Source of the DNA: Helicobacter ailurogastricus
GTDB taxonomy: Bacteria > Campylobacterota > Campylobacteria > Campylobacterales > Helicobacteraceae
Reading direction: 5' to 3'
DNA: 64,000 bases
Assembly (NCBI RefSeq): GCF_001282945.1
Contig: NZ_CDMG01000009.1
Span: forward strand, 411,504 to 475,503
Made by a program: the position numbers and the translations under genes
Notes under the pieces: generated by a model
Told to the model about the DNA's origin: nothing
The model's database searches: none
What the model saw: only the letters and a program-made list of their open reading frames with translations
Shown here: positions 36,489 through 45,140 of the stretch, in pieces
How positions within the stretch are numbered: position 1 is the first letter of the stretch
How the letters are laid out: the number at the start of each line of letters is the position of its first letter

Positions 36489-37749
36489 CTATGTGTATTG
36501 TGTATCAAACTTGGGGCTAAAAAGATTTTTAGTGTCTAGGTTGTCCTTGGTGTGTATGCCTACAAGGGGCAAAAGAGAATGGATTAAATCATCGCTCATG
36601 AAGGGTTTATGCACCGCTTGGGCGATGGATTTTACTTTATCAGGATGCCTTTGTTTAAAGGTGTTGGTAACGAAGATCATAAAGGGGATTTCTACCCCTT
36701 GAGGCGAACAGCTGTGCCCGGCATAATGCCCGCCTTGAAACACAGCTTCGGCGTGGTCTGAAAGATAAACCATGAGGACATCTTTGTTTTGAAAAAAGCG
36801 ATAAATCTTGTCTAAGACATGGTCAGTGTAGTAAAGAGAATTGACATAATCTGCCACAATTTGCCTATCTGTTTGGTCTTTGACTTTTAGACCGCTATAA
36901 GGGATGTCTTGAGGGCTAAATTTGCTAAAGCTTTTGGGGAAACGCCGGTTGTAAATAAAATGACTCCCAAAGAGGTGTAAAAGGATAAAATTTTTGCTTT
37001 GCAACTGTGGCTGTATGTGTTTTAACATTTGAAGCGTCCAAATGTCTTGAGTGGTTTGCGGGAGATCTGAGGGGGCGTTTGTCCAATATTTATGGGCAAA
37101 AGGGTGGGCTAAGTGGGCATAAACATTATTCCGCGCCAAATCCTCTTGCACATCTATCCAAAATGTTTCATACCCCGCTTGTTTAAACACCGCCCCCATA
37201 GTTTTATAGATGTACCAAGGGGTGTTTTTATGCTCAAAATCTTTATAACTGAGTAAAGTGGGGAAGACAGCCTCAGTGGTGGCTTGGGCCGAGATGACAT
37301 CGCTGAATACAAAGAGGTTTTGGCTTTTTTGTAGAGCGCTGGCTAGGGGGGAGTTAGGCACACGATACCCATAAAGTTGCATGAAATTGCGCGAGGCGCT
37401 TTCTCCTATAATTAAAACGACATTGGGTACGCTGTCTTGATCCACGCGCAAATAGTCTTTCTCTAGAGGTTTGTTTAGATTTTGATACAGCGTTGCGCTG
37501 GTTGTGTAGTCTTTGATTGTGGTGAGGATAGCAAGGATTTCTTTAACCACGGGGATATTGTGCGTGGTGATGTTAGGGTTAATCACAATCCCGTGCATGC
37601 CTTGTAAGTAATAGCCCACCCCCGTATGCACCCCAAAAATCCCCAAAACCCCCACCAAAAACCCATAGCTAGATTTGCGGCTTAAGCTTACCCCCCCCCC
37701 CCCCCGGCGCCAGCCACATCAGCCAAAATTTATTGTCCAAAACAACCAT
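36489..37749 (-). CDS. Phosphoethanolamine transferase, poly-G switched, out of frame
   Basis: Sulfatase-fold enzyme that adds phosphoethanolamine to lipid A or another surface glycan (EptA-like). The catalytic nucleophile region 'VVLIIGESASRNFMQLYGY' is present, as are 'HLFGSHFIYNRRFP' and the metal motif 'VYLSDHAEAV' with 'HYAGHSCSPQG'. An ATG at 37749 with AAGGAG upstream reads through 15 G's (37705-37691) and stops soon after. The main frame (from GTG 37658) is one base off; 14 G's would join them into 419 residues with a single N-terminal membrane helix. That is shorter than usual EptA, which has about five. A TAGAAT box lies at 37774-37779. Confidence 0.85.
37691..37705 (-). repeat. Poly-G tract (15) controlling the transferase
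   Basis: Fifteen C on the plus strand, read as G on the coding strand, lie 44 bases into the reading frame that begins at 37749. The downstream frame is offset by +1, so 14 or 17 G restore it. This is the longest homopolymer in the window. Confidence 0.95.
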
Positions 37750-38091
37750 AAAAACTCCTTTGCAAAAGCCCTTATTCTAGAGCAAGGGAGCTAAAGCAAA
37801 AGTTAGAGCCACTGATAAGGCCTTTGACCCAAGAGAAACACAAAGGGCTCAAAACACCACAAAGCCAATTCTCTAGGCTCAACCCTAATAACCCCCGCTC
37901 CTATGCTGATAAAAAGCACTAGATGAGGCTGTGAGAAAAAGATATGAAGGGTGGTCTTGTTTTAGTGATGTCTTGCCAAGACTGGCTGCACGCCAAAATC
38001 CCGCCCAAAATCTACATTTTCTTAAAATTCAGCGCAATCTTTCAGTTTAAAACCAAGAGTCTAGTCTTTTTAATAAAACAAAAAGAGACAT
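37750..38091. other. Intergenic region upstream of the transferase
   Basis: No known gene. It includes the transferase promoter region at the left. A 49-codon plus-strand frame (37944-38093, beginning 'MKGGLVLVMSCQDW') has a basic, hydrophobic end but only a weak ribosome site, so it is not called as a gene. Confidence 0.4.
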
Positions 38092-38113
38092 AAAAGGGAT
38101 TTTTATCCCTTTA
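38092..38113 (-). terminator. Hairpin at the 3' end of pyrC
   Basis: AAAAGGGAT (38092-38100) pairs with ATCCCTTT (38105-38112) across a 4-base loop. On the minus strand it directly follows the pyrC stop codon, which it overlaps, and is succeeded by a T-rich run about 8 bases later. Confidence 0.65.
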
Positions 38114-39118
38114 ATTAGTCTTTACGCTCCACTCTAAGGGCATGAAGTGGGGGATGACAAGTTGCCCCTTTAAAAGTGCGTTAGGTAAGTTGGGTGGGGT
38201 TCTTTGGAGGGTGATGCGCTTTTGAGGCAGGTCTTTTAACCCATAAATGCGCGTGGCGTTGGTGCTGATGAAATCTTGTAAAAATTCGAGCGCCCCGTGC
38301 TTTTCAAACAGACCACACAACCCGCTAAGAAGCAAGGGCGCGCTAAACACCCCTGCCGCACAAGCACAGGTGTGCTTAGTGCCGATTAAATGCGGGGCGC
38401 TGTCCGAGCCAAAGCACACTTTGGGGCAAGCTTTTAAGGCAAGCTCTAAAAGGGCTTCTTGATCTTTAGGGGTTTTTAATAAGGGCTTACAAAATAGATG
38501 TGGGGCCAGCGCGCCTCCGGCCAAAGCGTCTAAATTTAGGGCCAAATGGTGCAAGGTTAAGGTGGCGTAAAGGTTGGGGTATTGCTCGAGTAAGGCGATG
38601 CTGCGCCTATCGCTCATGTGCTCTAAAATGATGGTGAGCTTGCTAAAAGTCTTGGCTAAGGTGTGGATAGTGGCGTGAAACTCAAATTCGCGCTCCAAAA
38701 CAAACCCCCCGCTCTCAGCGTGGATACACAAGATAAAGCCCAAATCTTGCGCTGTTTGTAAAATCTCTAGCATTTTGGGGCTTAATATGTCGCTCACCCC
38801 TTTAGCGGAGTTTGTGGTGGCGTTTTTGGGGTAGAGTTTGAGTAAAAACAACCCTGCTTCTTTGGCTTGCGCTAGGCTTGGTCTGAGGTTTTCATTTAAA
38901 TACAACGCCACAAGGGGTTTAAAGTCAGCGGCTAGGGCTTTGATTTGCTCTTGGTAATCTAAAGCAAGGGCTGGGGTGCTTAAGGGTGTGCTAAGATTTG
39001 GCATCACCACCGCCGCGCTAAAATGCGCCGCGCTAAAGGGCAAGACGGCTTTAAGCAAATCCCCCTCTCTTAGGTGTAAGTGCATGTCTAGGGGGTTATT
39101 TAAAATCAGAGTCTGCAT
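38111..39118 (-). CDS. pyrC: Dihydroorotase
   Basis: Zinc enzyme of pyrimidine synthesis that closes carbamoyl-aspartate to dihydroorotate. The first metal motif is 'DMHLHLREGDLL' (HxH near residue 13). Later ligands are in 'LCIHAES' and 'ILEHMSDR', and the catalytic Asp in 'CFGSDSAPH'. 335 residues, class II (PyrC) size. It follows the TonB-like gene by three bases, as HP0581 follows HP0582. Confidence 0.94.
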   Translation of the reverse strand: MQTLILNNPLDMHLHLREGDLLKAVLPFSAAHFSAAVVMPNLSTPLSTPALALDYQEQIKALAADFKPLVALYLNENLRPSLAQAKEAGLFLLKLYPKNATTNSAKGVSDILSPKMLEILQTAQDLGFILCIHAESGGFVLEREFEFHATIHTLAKTFSKLTIILEHMSDRRSIALLEQYPNLYATLTLHHLALNLDALAGGALAPHLFCKPLLKTPKDQEALLELALKACPKVCFGSDSAPHLIGTKHTCACAAGVFSAPLLLSGLCGLFEKHGALEFLQDFISTNATRIYGLKDLPQKRITLQRTPPNLPNALLKGQLVIPHFMPLEWSVKTN

Positions 39119-39121
39119 GTT

Positions 39122-40072
39122 CTAGCGGTAGATGAAGTAACGCACACGGATACGGATCAAGGTCGTGGTCGTGGGGCGGGGGTAGTCTTTGTAGGCGATG
39201 GTGATGGTTTTTAAGGTGTTGTCGTCTAAGAGTTTATAGCCGGACGCTTCGATGATTTTTAAGCCTGTGATGTCGCCATTGGGGTGTAGATAAAACTCCA
39301 CGGCATCCACGCCATCTTGCCCTAAATACCCGGCTGCGCTGGGGTATTCTAAGTATTTTTGCGTGATCCGCCCGATTTCGCTTAGATTGCTTCTAATGAA
39401 GTCTTTTTCCGCTGTGCCCAAGTCCCCAAACTCTTCACCATAAAGTTCGTCAATGTCTTTGCGGGTTTGGCTATCCATCCCCTTGTCGTTCTCATAGCTG
39501 CGGTCGCTTTGTTGTCTGGGTGGGGGGGTGGCGTTTTCTTCAGAGGGCAAGAAAGAAAGATTGTTGGGGTTAAAGGTGTCGGTTTGTTCTTTCTTGGTGG
39601 GTTTTTTCTCCTCCCTTTCTTCTTGGTAAAGGGCTTTGTGTTTGTTCTCATGGCTAGCCACTTCGGTGCGCTTGCGTCTGTGGGCGTGGCGCTCTTGCGG
39701 GCGGTGCGTGGTGGGCTTGGGCTTGAAGCGTGGCGTGGGTTTAACCTGTGGCGTGGGGGGCGTGGGTGGGGTTGGGGGTTGTGGGGGGGTTTGGGCAACT
39801 GGGGGCGTGGGTGCGGTTTTAGGCGCGGCTCTTGTGGGCCTTAGCGCGCCCTGAGTGTGCTTGGTTGGATCAAGCGATCGCCCTCTTTTTAGGACCAATA
39901 AATTACTAGGGTTGATTTTGACTAATTTGGGCTTGTGGAAAAATTTGTGGCCGTACTCTAAAAGCCACCAAATAAACAGGTGCAACAAGCACGACAAGAG
40001 CAAAGAAATATAAAAATTGCGATCAGAGCGGCTGTTGCTCAACTCTTTATCAAGAGCGCGCACCCTAGACAT
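39122..40072 (-). CDS. TonB-like energy transducer
   Basis: Inner-membrane anchored protein with a periplasmic C-terminal domain, which would pass proton-motive energy to outer-membrane transporters. One membrane helix (about 24-42), then a long Pro/Lys/Arg-rich region (about 75-135; many Pro-Thr-Pro-Pro units) that can span the periplasm. The C-terminal TonB fold contains 'YPSAAGYLGQDGVDAVEFYL' and 'GDITGLKIIEASGYKLLDD'. It matches HP0582, not the exbBD-linked tonB. No exbB/exbD is in the window. Confidence 0.8.
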   Translation of the reverse strand: MSRVRALDKELSNSRSDRNFYISLLLSCLLHLFIWWLLEYGHKFFHKPKLVKINPSNLLVLKRGRSLDPTKHTQGALRPTRAAPKTAPTPPVAQTPPQPPTPPTPPTPQVKPTPRFKPKPTTHRPQERHAHRRKRTEVASHENKHKALYQEEREEKKPTKKEQTDTFNPNNLSFLPSEENATPPPRQQSDRSYENDKGMDSQTRKDIDELYGEEFGDLGTAEKDFIRSNLSEIGRITQKYLEYPSAAGYLGQDGVDAVEFYLHPNGDITGLKIIEASGYKLLDDNTLKTITIAYKDYPRPTTTTLIRIRVRYFIYR

Positions 40073-40859
40073 ACGAGCTCTTCAATTTAGATTGCCGTAG
40101 GTGCTTTTTGGTTTCTTCAACGAGGGCTTCTTTTTGGCGCAAGGGGGGGTCTTTCTTGGGGAAGTCTAAAGTGATCTTGTCTAAAACGAGGCTTTGGTGC
40201 GAGTTTAATAAAATCAAGTACAGATGGTTACGCACTTCAACGGTGATGAGCTTATGGGTCGCGTCTAAGGGCTTAATGTAGGTGACGCTAGGCTCTAAGC
40301 CCACTTTGGGGAACAAAAACTTTTGCGTGTCTTTGCGTCTTAGCAACCATAAAATCAGCAACAAACCCGCAATCACCACGCCCACTTTCCATAAATAATC
40401 CCACTCAAAATCAGAGAGTCTAGTCGTTGTGGGAGCGGGCTGCACTTGTTGCATTTGCTCGGGGGGAGTGGGGTTTAAGTCGGCAAATAAGGGCACAAAT
40501 TCCAAGTGCAAAAAGCGCTTGTCTTGGGACAATTTGGCATTGACTTTAAAAAGGGCGTTGCTCTTTGGCACGATAAAAAGGGTGTTGTTTTGGTTGTGGA
40601 TTTCTAATTGGCTCAAAATGGCGGCACTAAAGTGCTCGAGTCTAGGCGCAAAGGGGGAGATGTCTTGCAAAGTGATGGTCTGCGAGGGGGAGATTTTGGG
40701 CACTTGCGTCAGGGCTTGGCTAAAAAGCAACTCCAAAAGTATGCCCTTATGATCGGGTGTGGGTGTTACTTGGATGTGCGTGAGTTGGTTGGCCCCAAAA
40801 AGCGCGCTAGGTCCGCACAAAACCCCCAAAACTAAAAAAATGCGTGCAATGGCTCTCAA
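40065..40859 (-). CDS. Membrane protein of unknown function, HP0583-like
   Basis: Function not recognised. 264 residues: a signal peptide (about 1-23), an extracytoplasmic part of about 130 residues, one membrane helix (about 155-173, 'VGVVIAGLLLILWLLRR') and a cytoplasmic domain with 'THKLITVEVRNHLYLILLNS', which recalls FliO-type cores. It sits between fliN and a TonB-like gene. FliO, the small flagellar export protein next to fliN in many bacteria, is a reasonable guess: bitopic, basic after the helix, and with a late 'H-L-Y-L-I-L' strand. The long periplasmic part is unusual for FliO. Confidence 0.6.
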   Translation of the reverse strand: MRAIARIFLVLGVLCGPSALFGANQLTHIQVTPTPDHKGILLELLFSQALTQVPKISPSQTITLQDISPFAPRLEHFSAAILSQLEIHNQNNTLFIVPKSNALFKVNAKLSQDKRFLHLEFVPLFADLNPTPPEQMQQVQPAPTTTRLSDFEWDYLWKVGVVIAGLLLILWLLRRKDTQKFLFPKVGLEPSVTYIKPLDATHKLITVEVRNHLYLILLNSHQSLVLDKITLDFPKKDPPLRQKEALVEETKKHLRQSKLKSSYV

Positions 40860-40861
40860 GC

Positions 40862-41278
40862 TTACATATCCTTAGCGATGTAATAGACAATGGCGTTTGA
40901 GTCGAGCACTTCGTTTAAGCGAATCGCGAGGTTCTTTTCATACACCATGACTTCTCCCTTGCCGATGACCCGCCCATTGACAAAGGTATCTACACTTTCT
41001 CCTGCGGGCTTTTGTAAATCGATCACCGACCCCCTTTCAAAGCGCAAGACCTCTCTTAGCGGGATCGAAGTCGAGCCCAGCTCTGCCATAAAAGTTACCT
41101 CCATGTCCAACAAACCCTTATAGTCGTTGATGAGCTCTTCTAGGTAAGTGGTTAGCTCCAGCTCCCTAGGGTTTAGGGTGGGTTGCTTTTTGAGCTTGGG
41201 ATTGACAGAAGGCAAATTGGCTAGCGTGGGGTTGGATTGGATATTCACCCCATCTTTATTGTTATTTTGGTTGTCCAT
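40862..41278 (-). CDS. fliN: FliN flagellar motor switch protein
   Basis: C-ring component that controls rotation direction. After an N-terminal extension of about 50 residues it has the SpoA domain with 'DMEVTFMAELGSTSIPLREV', 'VNGRVIGKGEVMVYEKNLAI' and 'RLNEVL'. Length 138. Order fliN-HP0583-TonB-pyrC equals H. pylori HP0584-HP0581. Confidence 0.94.
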   Translation of the reverse strand: MDNQNNNKDGVNIQSNPTLANLPSVNPKLKKQPTLNPRELELTTYLEELINDYKGLLDMEVTFMAELGSTSIPLREVLRFERGSVIDLQKPAGESVDTFVNGRVIGKGEVMVYEKNLAIRLNEVLDSNAIVYYIAKDM

Positions 41279-41351
41279 GGCAATCTCGCTTTATTTTAAC
41301 ACTCAACTTAAAGACCCACAAAAGAAAATATGCCATTATACTAGATTTTGA

Positions 41352-41978
41352 TTAGCGGGGTTTGAAATTCGCCCGACTCACGCAAAATTCTTGTAAAAAA
41401 CAAGCGGAGCATTTAGGATGGATCGCCTTGCAAATGCGCCGCCCAAATAAGATCATGGCATGGTGTAAAAGGCTTAGGTCATTGATAAAAAGCGCGCTCA
41501 AGTCGCTTTCTGTTTGCTTGGCGCTCTTGGCATTTGAGAGCCCTAAGCGGTGCGCCACTCTAAAAACATGCGTATCGACCGCTAAGAGATTTGCCCCAAA
41601 GGCGACAGACAGGACAACATTCGCGCTCTTTTGCCCGATGCCTGCTAGGCTTTTTAACTCAGCTTGGGTCTGTGGGATTTGTCCTTGAAAGTTTTGTAAG
41701 ACTTGGTTAGCCATTTTGATGAGGTGCTTGGCCTTGCTGTTAGGATAAGAGATGCTTTTAATGCACTCTAGCACTTCTGCAAAGTTGGCACTGGCTAGGC
41801 TCTTCATGTCTGGGTATTTGGCAAAAAAGGCGGGGGTGGTGGCATTGACTCGCGCGTCTGTGCATTGCGCTGAGAGCAACACCGCCACCAAGAGTTGGTA
41901 GGGGTCTTGATAGGTTAGCTCAGTGGTGGGGTTAGCAAAGTGGGTGAGTAGCCTTGCTTTGATGGTGCTTGCACTCAT
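41352..41978 (-). CDS. nth: Endonuclease III
   Basis: DNA glycosylase/AP lyase that removes oxidised pyrimidines. The helix-hairpin-helix 'LKSLAGIGQKSANVVLSVAF' contains the catalytic Lys, and the Asp is in 'AVDTHVFRVAHRLGL'. The four-Cys iron-sulfur loop 'CKAIHPKCSACFLQEFC' is intact. 208 residues. Overlaps feoA by four bases. Confidence 0.96.
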   Translation of the reverse strand: MSASTIKARLLTHFANPTTELTYQDPYQLLVAVLLSAQCTDARVNATTPAFFAKYPDMKSLASANFAEVLECIKSISYPNSKAKHLIKMANQVLQNFQGQIPQTQAELKSLAGIGQKSANVVLSVAFGANLLAVDTHVFRVAHRLGLSNAKSAKQTESDLSALFINDLSLLHHAMILFGRRICKAIHPKCSACFLQEFCVSRANFKPR

Positions 41979-42202
41979 AGGGGGCGCACCAAAATGTGCT
42001 GGGCTTCGCTGGCACGCAAGGCGATTTGGGCGTGATCTATGGCGATGCTAAAAGTGGCTTTCTTTAGAGAGTGTTGCAACAGCACAAACTCCACGCCCAC
42101 AGCAATTCCAAAGGATAAAAGCCTCTCTTTTAGCTGTGAATCGGGGGTGGTGATTTCAAGGATTGTGTAGCGTTGGTTTTTTTGGCACTCCAGTAGGCTC
42201 AT
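41975..42202 (-). CDS. feoA: FeoA-like small iron-transport accessory protein
   Basis: SH3-like protein thought to assist the FeoB iron(II) permease. I start it at ATG 42202 (75 residues, 'MSLLECQKNQRYTILEI'), since AAGGAA lies seven bases upstream. 'ERLLSFGIAVGVEFVLLQ' is the FeoA signature and 'IALRASEAQHILV' closes the fold. feoB is not in the window, as is common for Helicobacter where it stands apart. It overlaps the 3' end of the AsmA-like gene. Confidence 0.8.
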   Translation of the reverse strand: MSLLECQKNQRYTILEITTPDSQLKERLLSFGIAVGVEFVLLQHSLKKATFSIAIDHAQIALRASEAQHILVRPL

Positions 42203-45140
42203 CTTGCATTCCTTTTCTAATTTCATCGATGATAATATCAATGGGTGTAAAAATCCGCCTTAAAATCCTAAAGGGGGCTTGCAAAATGTCTTTGGCTAAA
42301 GTTACATTGGCCTTTGGGTTGTCTAGACTCCCGCTTAAACTCACGTGCGTGGAGATTTTGCCATCTCCGCCCAAAATCAAGTAACTTAAAATGGGGATTT
42401 TGTTGATCACATTAGCAAAACCCTTAATGGTTGCGATGTTTAAAGACATGTCGATCGTGCGCTTAGACAGCTCTACGATCCCGTTTCCATCGACATCTAG
42501 GGTCGTACCCGTGAGCTGAATATGCTCTAGCCCTAAATAGTCTGAGTTGATGCCAAAGACCACTTTGCCCTTAGAAATCTCATAGCCATTGGCTCCAAGA
42601 CGGGGGTTTCTAAACACGATTAAAGAGGGGATTGTGTTGATTAAATTGATCATGTTTTGCAAGACTTTAAAGTTTTTGATCGTGGTGTTTTGCAATTTAA
42701 GCTCTCCACTAAAGACATTGTCTTTATAGCCACCGATGAGCGTGTAAAGCCCCCCTTGTATGAGATTTTTTGTGGTGATGGTCTGTAACACCATGTTTAA
42801 ATAGTCCCCACTAAAATTGTGCGCTTTGATCCTCAGTTGCCCGTGCGCCATGTCAAGGGCAAGTGAGGCATGGCGGTAGCTCGCATCCGCTTTTAAACGC
42901 CCATCACGCATGCGAACAAGGATGTTTTCTAACGCAAAGGGGAAACCTTTAAAGGTGATCACGGCATTTTTAGCCTGAATGATGAGCCGATTTGGGGGGA
43001 TGTTGTGCTCTTTTTCGTAGCGTTGCTTGGCTTTGATAAAAATCGTCTCGTCCTTGATCTGCTCTTTTGTGGGTTTCTTACCACTTGAGGCCAGCAATTC
43101 TTTGATGGCGGGCATTTTTGCCTTTAAAAACGCATCCACATTAAAATTAATGTCATTGACGAACAAAATTTTCTCCCCACCTTTAATGCGCCCCATCACT
43201 GCCCTATCTGGGGTGAAAAACTCCAAACCCCTATCCCCAAAAGTCCCCAAAAGCGAAAAAGATCTAAAACGCCGTCCATCGTTGCGATACAGCGGTAAAT
43301 CGATGTCTAAATTTGTCCCAAAAAACTTAAATTCTTTTAAATCCTTTGTGGTCACTTTAAGCGCGCCTCTTTTAACGGCAAAGTAGCGTGCTAGGGGCGA
43401 AATGGGTACCAGTTTGGCTAAATTCTTAAGGTGCAGACCATAACCCTGATCGATCTCGCCCTCAATCTCCAATTCCTTGACTTGAAAGGTGGTTTTGCCT
43501 TCTTTGGAAAAGTCTAAATCAAAGCTTAGATTTGGCAAATTCTCCTGTGTGGCGTAAATGACATCTTGGCTAAAAACTTCGGCGTTTTGGGCTTGGACAA
43601 TTTGGCGGATTTTATTCTTAAAGGCAAAGGTATCCACGCCCTTAGCGATTAAATTAGGCAAAGTGCTTAGGTGCAAGACGGGGGGGGCTTTGGGTAGGCT
43701 CGTGCGCCTTGTTTCAAAGGGGCTGTTATTAATGGCTTGGTTGGTGTTGATTTGGATTTTATTGATCGTGGCTTGGCTGGTTAAATTCTTGTGGGTGAAG
43801 TCTAGGGTTATGCGGCTATCGATGTCGGCCATGTTTTTGTAGCGCGTGTGTGTGGTGTTGATGTAGATCATTTTACTCGTGGGGCTGATGTCTAAGAAAA
43901 CTTGGGCGTTTTGGGTGTGTAAGGGTACACCATAGAGTGCAAAGCCCCCCGCCTCCACATCCACGCTCCCTTGCACGAATACTAGGGGCTTGGCGTGGGG
44001 GACAAATTGCATGGTGAGTAAAATGTCTGCCCCTATAACAGGCTTAAAGTGCTCTAAGGGTAAAGTGATGTCATAAGCTTTTAAGATATTTTGCACGGGG
44101 CTAAAAGCCAGGCTTGGGGCGTTTTTAATGCCGGCCACTAACCTTAAAGTGGGGCCAAAATGATCCATCACCACTTGCGAGCCTTCTAGGCGCATGTTTT
44201 GGTAGTTGATGTGTTTAGGCGTGATTGTCAATTGCCCGTCTTTAAACTCTAAATCCACTTCTTTTGCCAAAATAGGGGGCAATTTAGGGTTGTAAAAAAC
44301 CCGTGCATTTTGCACCACAGCCTGCACACTTAAATTCTTTTGCAACGTTTGCAAAATGTGTTTTTCTTTGAAATTTAGGGCGATTCTTGCGTCCTTAATT
44401 TGAAAGCCTGAAAAGGCAATGTTTTCAAAAAGCCATTTTTGCAACCCTTGATGTTTGTCGGGCTTGAAGTAAGGTTTTAAAAAGTCTATGTGCTTGATGC
44501 TGTTGGAGTTGAGCTTGAGTGCGATGGCTTGAAAGTCGGTCAGGCCCTGCATAAAAACCCTTAAATGCGACTCTTTAATGTTGGGGACTCTTGTGGGAGA
44601 AACTTCTACATTGAAGTTTAATTGTTGGGTGCGCCTGTGGTAAGTGGCGCGCCCCACAAGGCGCACATAGTAGGGCTCAACATTCAAATAAGCGATGTTT
44701 AAATGCAATTCTCGGCGTTCTTGTTCTCGTAGGTAAAATTGTCCGCTCAGGTAGTTAGGAAAGACAAATTCATAGCGGTGCCCATCAAAGAAGACATGGG
44801 CTTTGATTTTGGGCTTGATGTCGATCTCGTGGATTGTGAGTCTCTCGAAGTAGTCCATCCCCCACATACTGTATCGGATGTAGCGCACAATGGCATCGAC
44901 TGTGGGGGGTTTTCTGTGCGGTTTGGGCTTGACAAGCTCTATGACATCTAACCGACCGATGTCTAGCGAGAATTTATTATTTAGTTTTAGATACAATCGC
45001 TCTATTTTGAGCCCGCCAAAGTGCATGGAGGAGATGTAAATTCCGTTTTTTAGAATGAGAAATAAAATTAAAAATAGTACCGCCACAAGCCCGACAGAAA
45101 AAAAGGGGCGTAGCATCCTCTTGGAAATGGCTTTTATCAT
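42156..45140 (-). CDS. AsmA/YhdP-like envelope protein (HP0586-like)
   Basis: Very large protein (994 residues) with one N-terminal membrane helix (about 12-32) and a long periplasmic region made of repeated beta strands. The C-terminal block 'LIVFRNPRLGANGYEISKGK' to 'VDGNGIVELSKRTIDMSLNI' matches AsmA-like C-terminal domains. Such proteins form lipid-channel bridges between the inner and outer membranes (TamB/YhdP family). It ends in a Pro/Lys-rich tail. The start overlaps the divergent mltG start. Confidence 0.78.
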   Translation of the reverse strand: MIKAISKRMLRPFFSVGLVAVLFLILFLILKNGIYISSMHFGGLKIERLYLKLNNKFSLDIGRLDVIELVKPKPHRKPPTVDAIVRYIRYSMWGMDYFERLTIHEIDIKPKIKAHVFFDGHRYEFVFPNYLSGQFYLREQERRELHLNIAYLNVEPYYVRLVGRATYHRRTQQLNFNVEVSPTRVPNIKESHLRVFMQGLTDFQAIALKLNSNSIKHIDFLKPYFKPDKHQGLQKWLFENIAFSGFQIKDARIALNFKEKHILQTLQKNLSVQAVVQNARVFYNPKLPPILAKEVDLEFKDGQLTITPKHINYQNMRLEGSQVVMDHFGPTLRLVAGIKNAPSLAFSPVQNILKAYDITLPLEHFKPVIGADILLTMQFVPHAKPLVFVQGSVDVEAGGFALYGVPLHTQNAQVFLDISPTSKMIYINTTHTRYKNMADIDSRITLDFTHKNLTSQATINKIQINTNQAINNSPFETRRTSLPKAPPVLHLSTLPNLIAKGVDTFAFKNKIRQIVQAQNAEVFSQDVIYATQENLPNLSFDLDFSKEGKTTFQVKELEIEGEIDQGYGLHLKNLAKLVPISPLARYFAVKRGALKVTTKDLKEFKFFGTNLDIDLPLYRNDGRRFRSFSLLGTFGDRGLEFFTPDRAVMGRIKGGEKILFVNDINFNVDAFLKAKMPAIKELLASSGKKPTKEQIKDETIFIKAKQRYEKEHNIPPNRLIIQAKNAVITFKGFPFALENILVRMRDGRLKADASYRHASLALDMAHGQLRIKAHNFSGDYLNMVLQTITTKNLIQGGLYTLIGGYKDNVFSGELKLQNTTIKNFKVLQNMINLINTIPSLIVFRNPRLGANGYEISKGKVVFGINSDYLGLEHIQLTGTTLDVDGNGIVELSKRTIDMSLNIATIKGFANVINKIPILSYLILGGDGKISTHVSLSGSLDNPKANVTLAKDILQAPFRILRRIFTPIDIIIDEIRKGMQDEPTGVPKKPTLHNP

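Noticed and set aside
39467-39854. Long plus-strand frames rich in Gly/Trp/Val
   Set aside because: They are the antisense of the Pro-rich region of the TonB-like gene and have no ribosome site.
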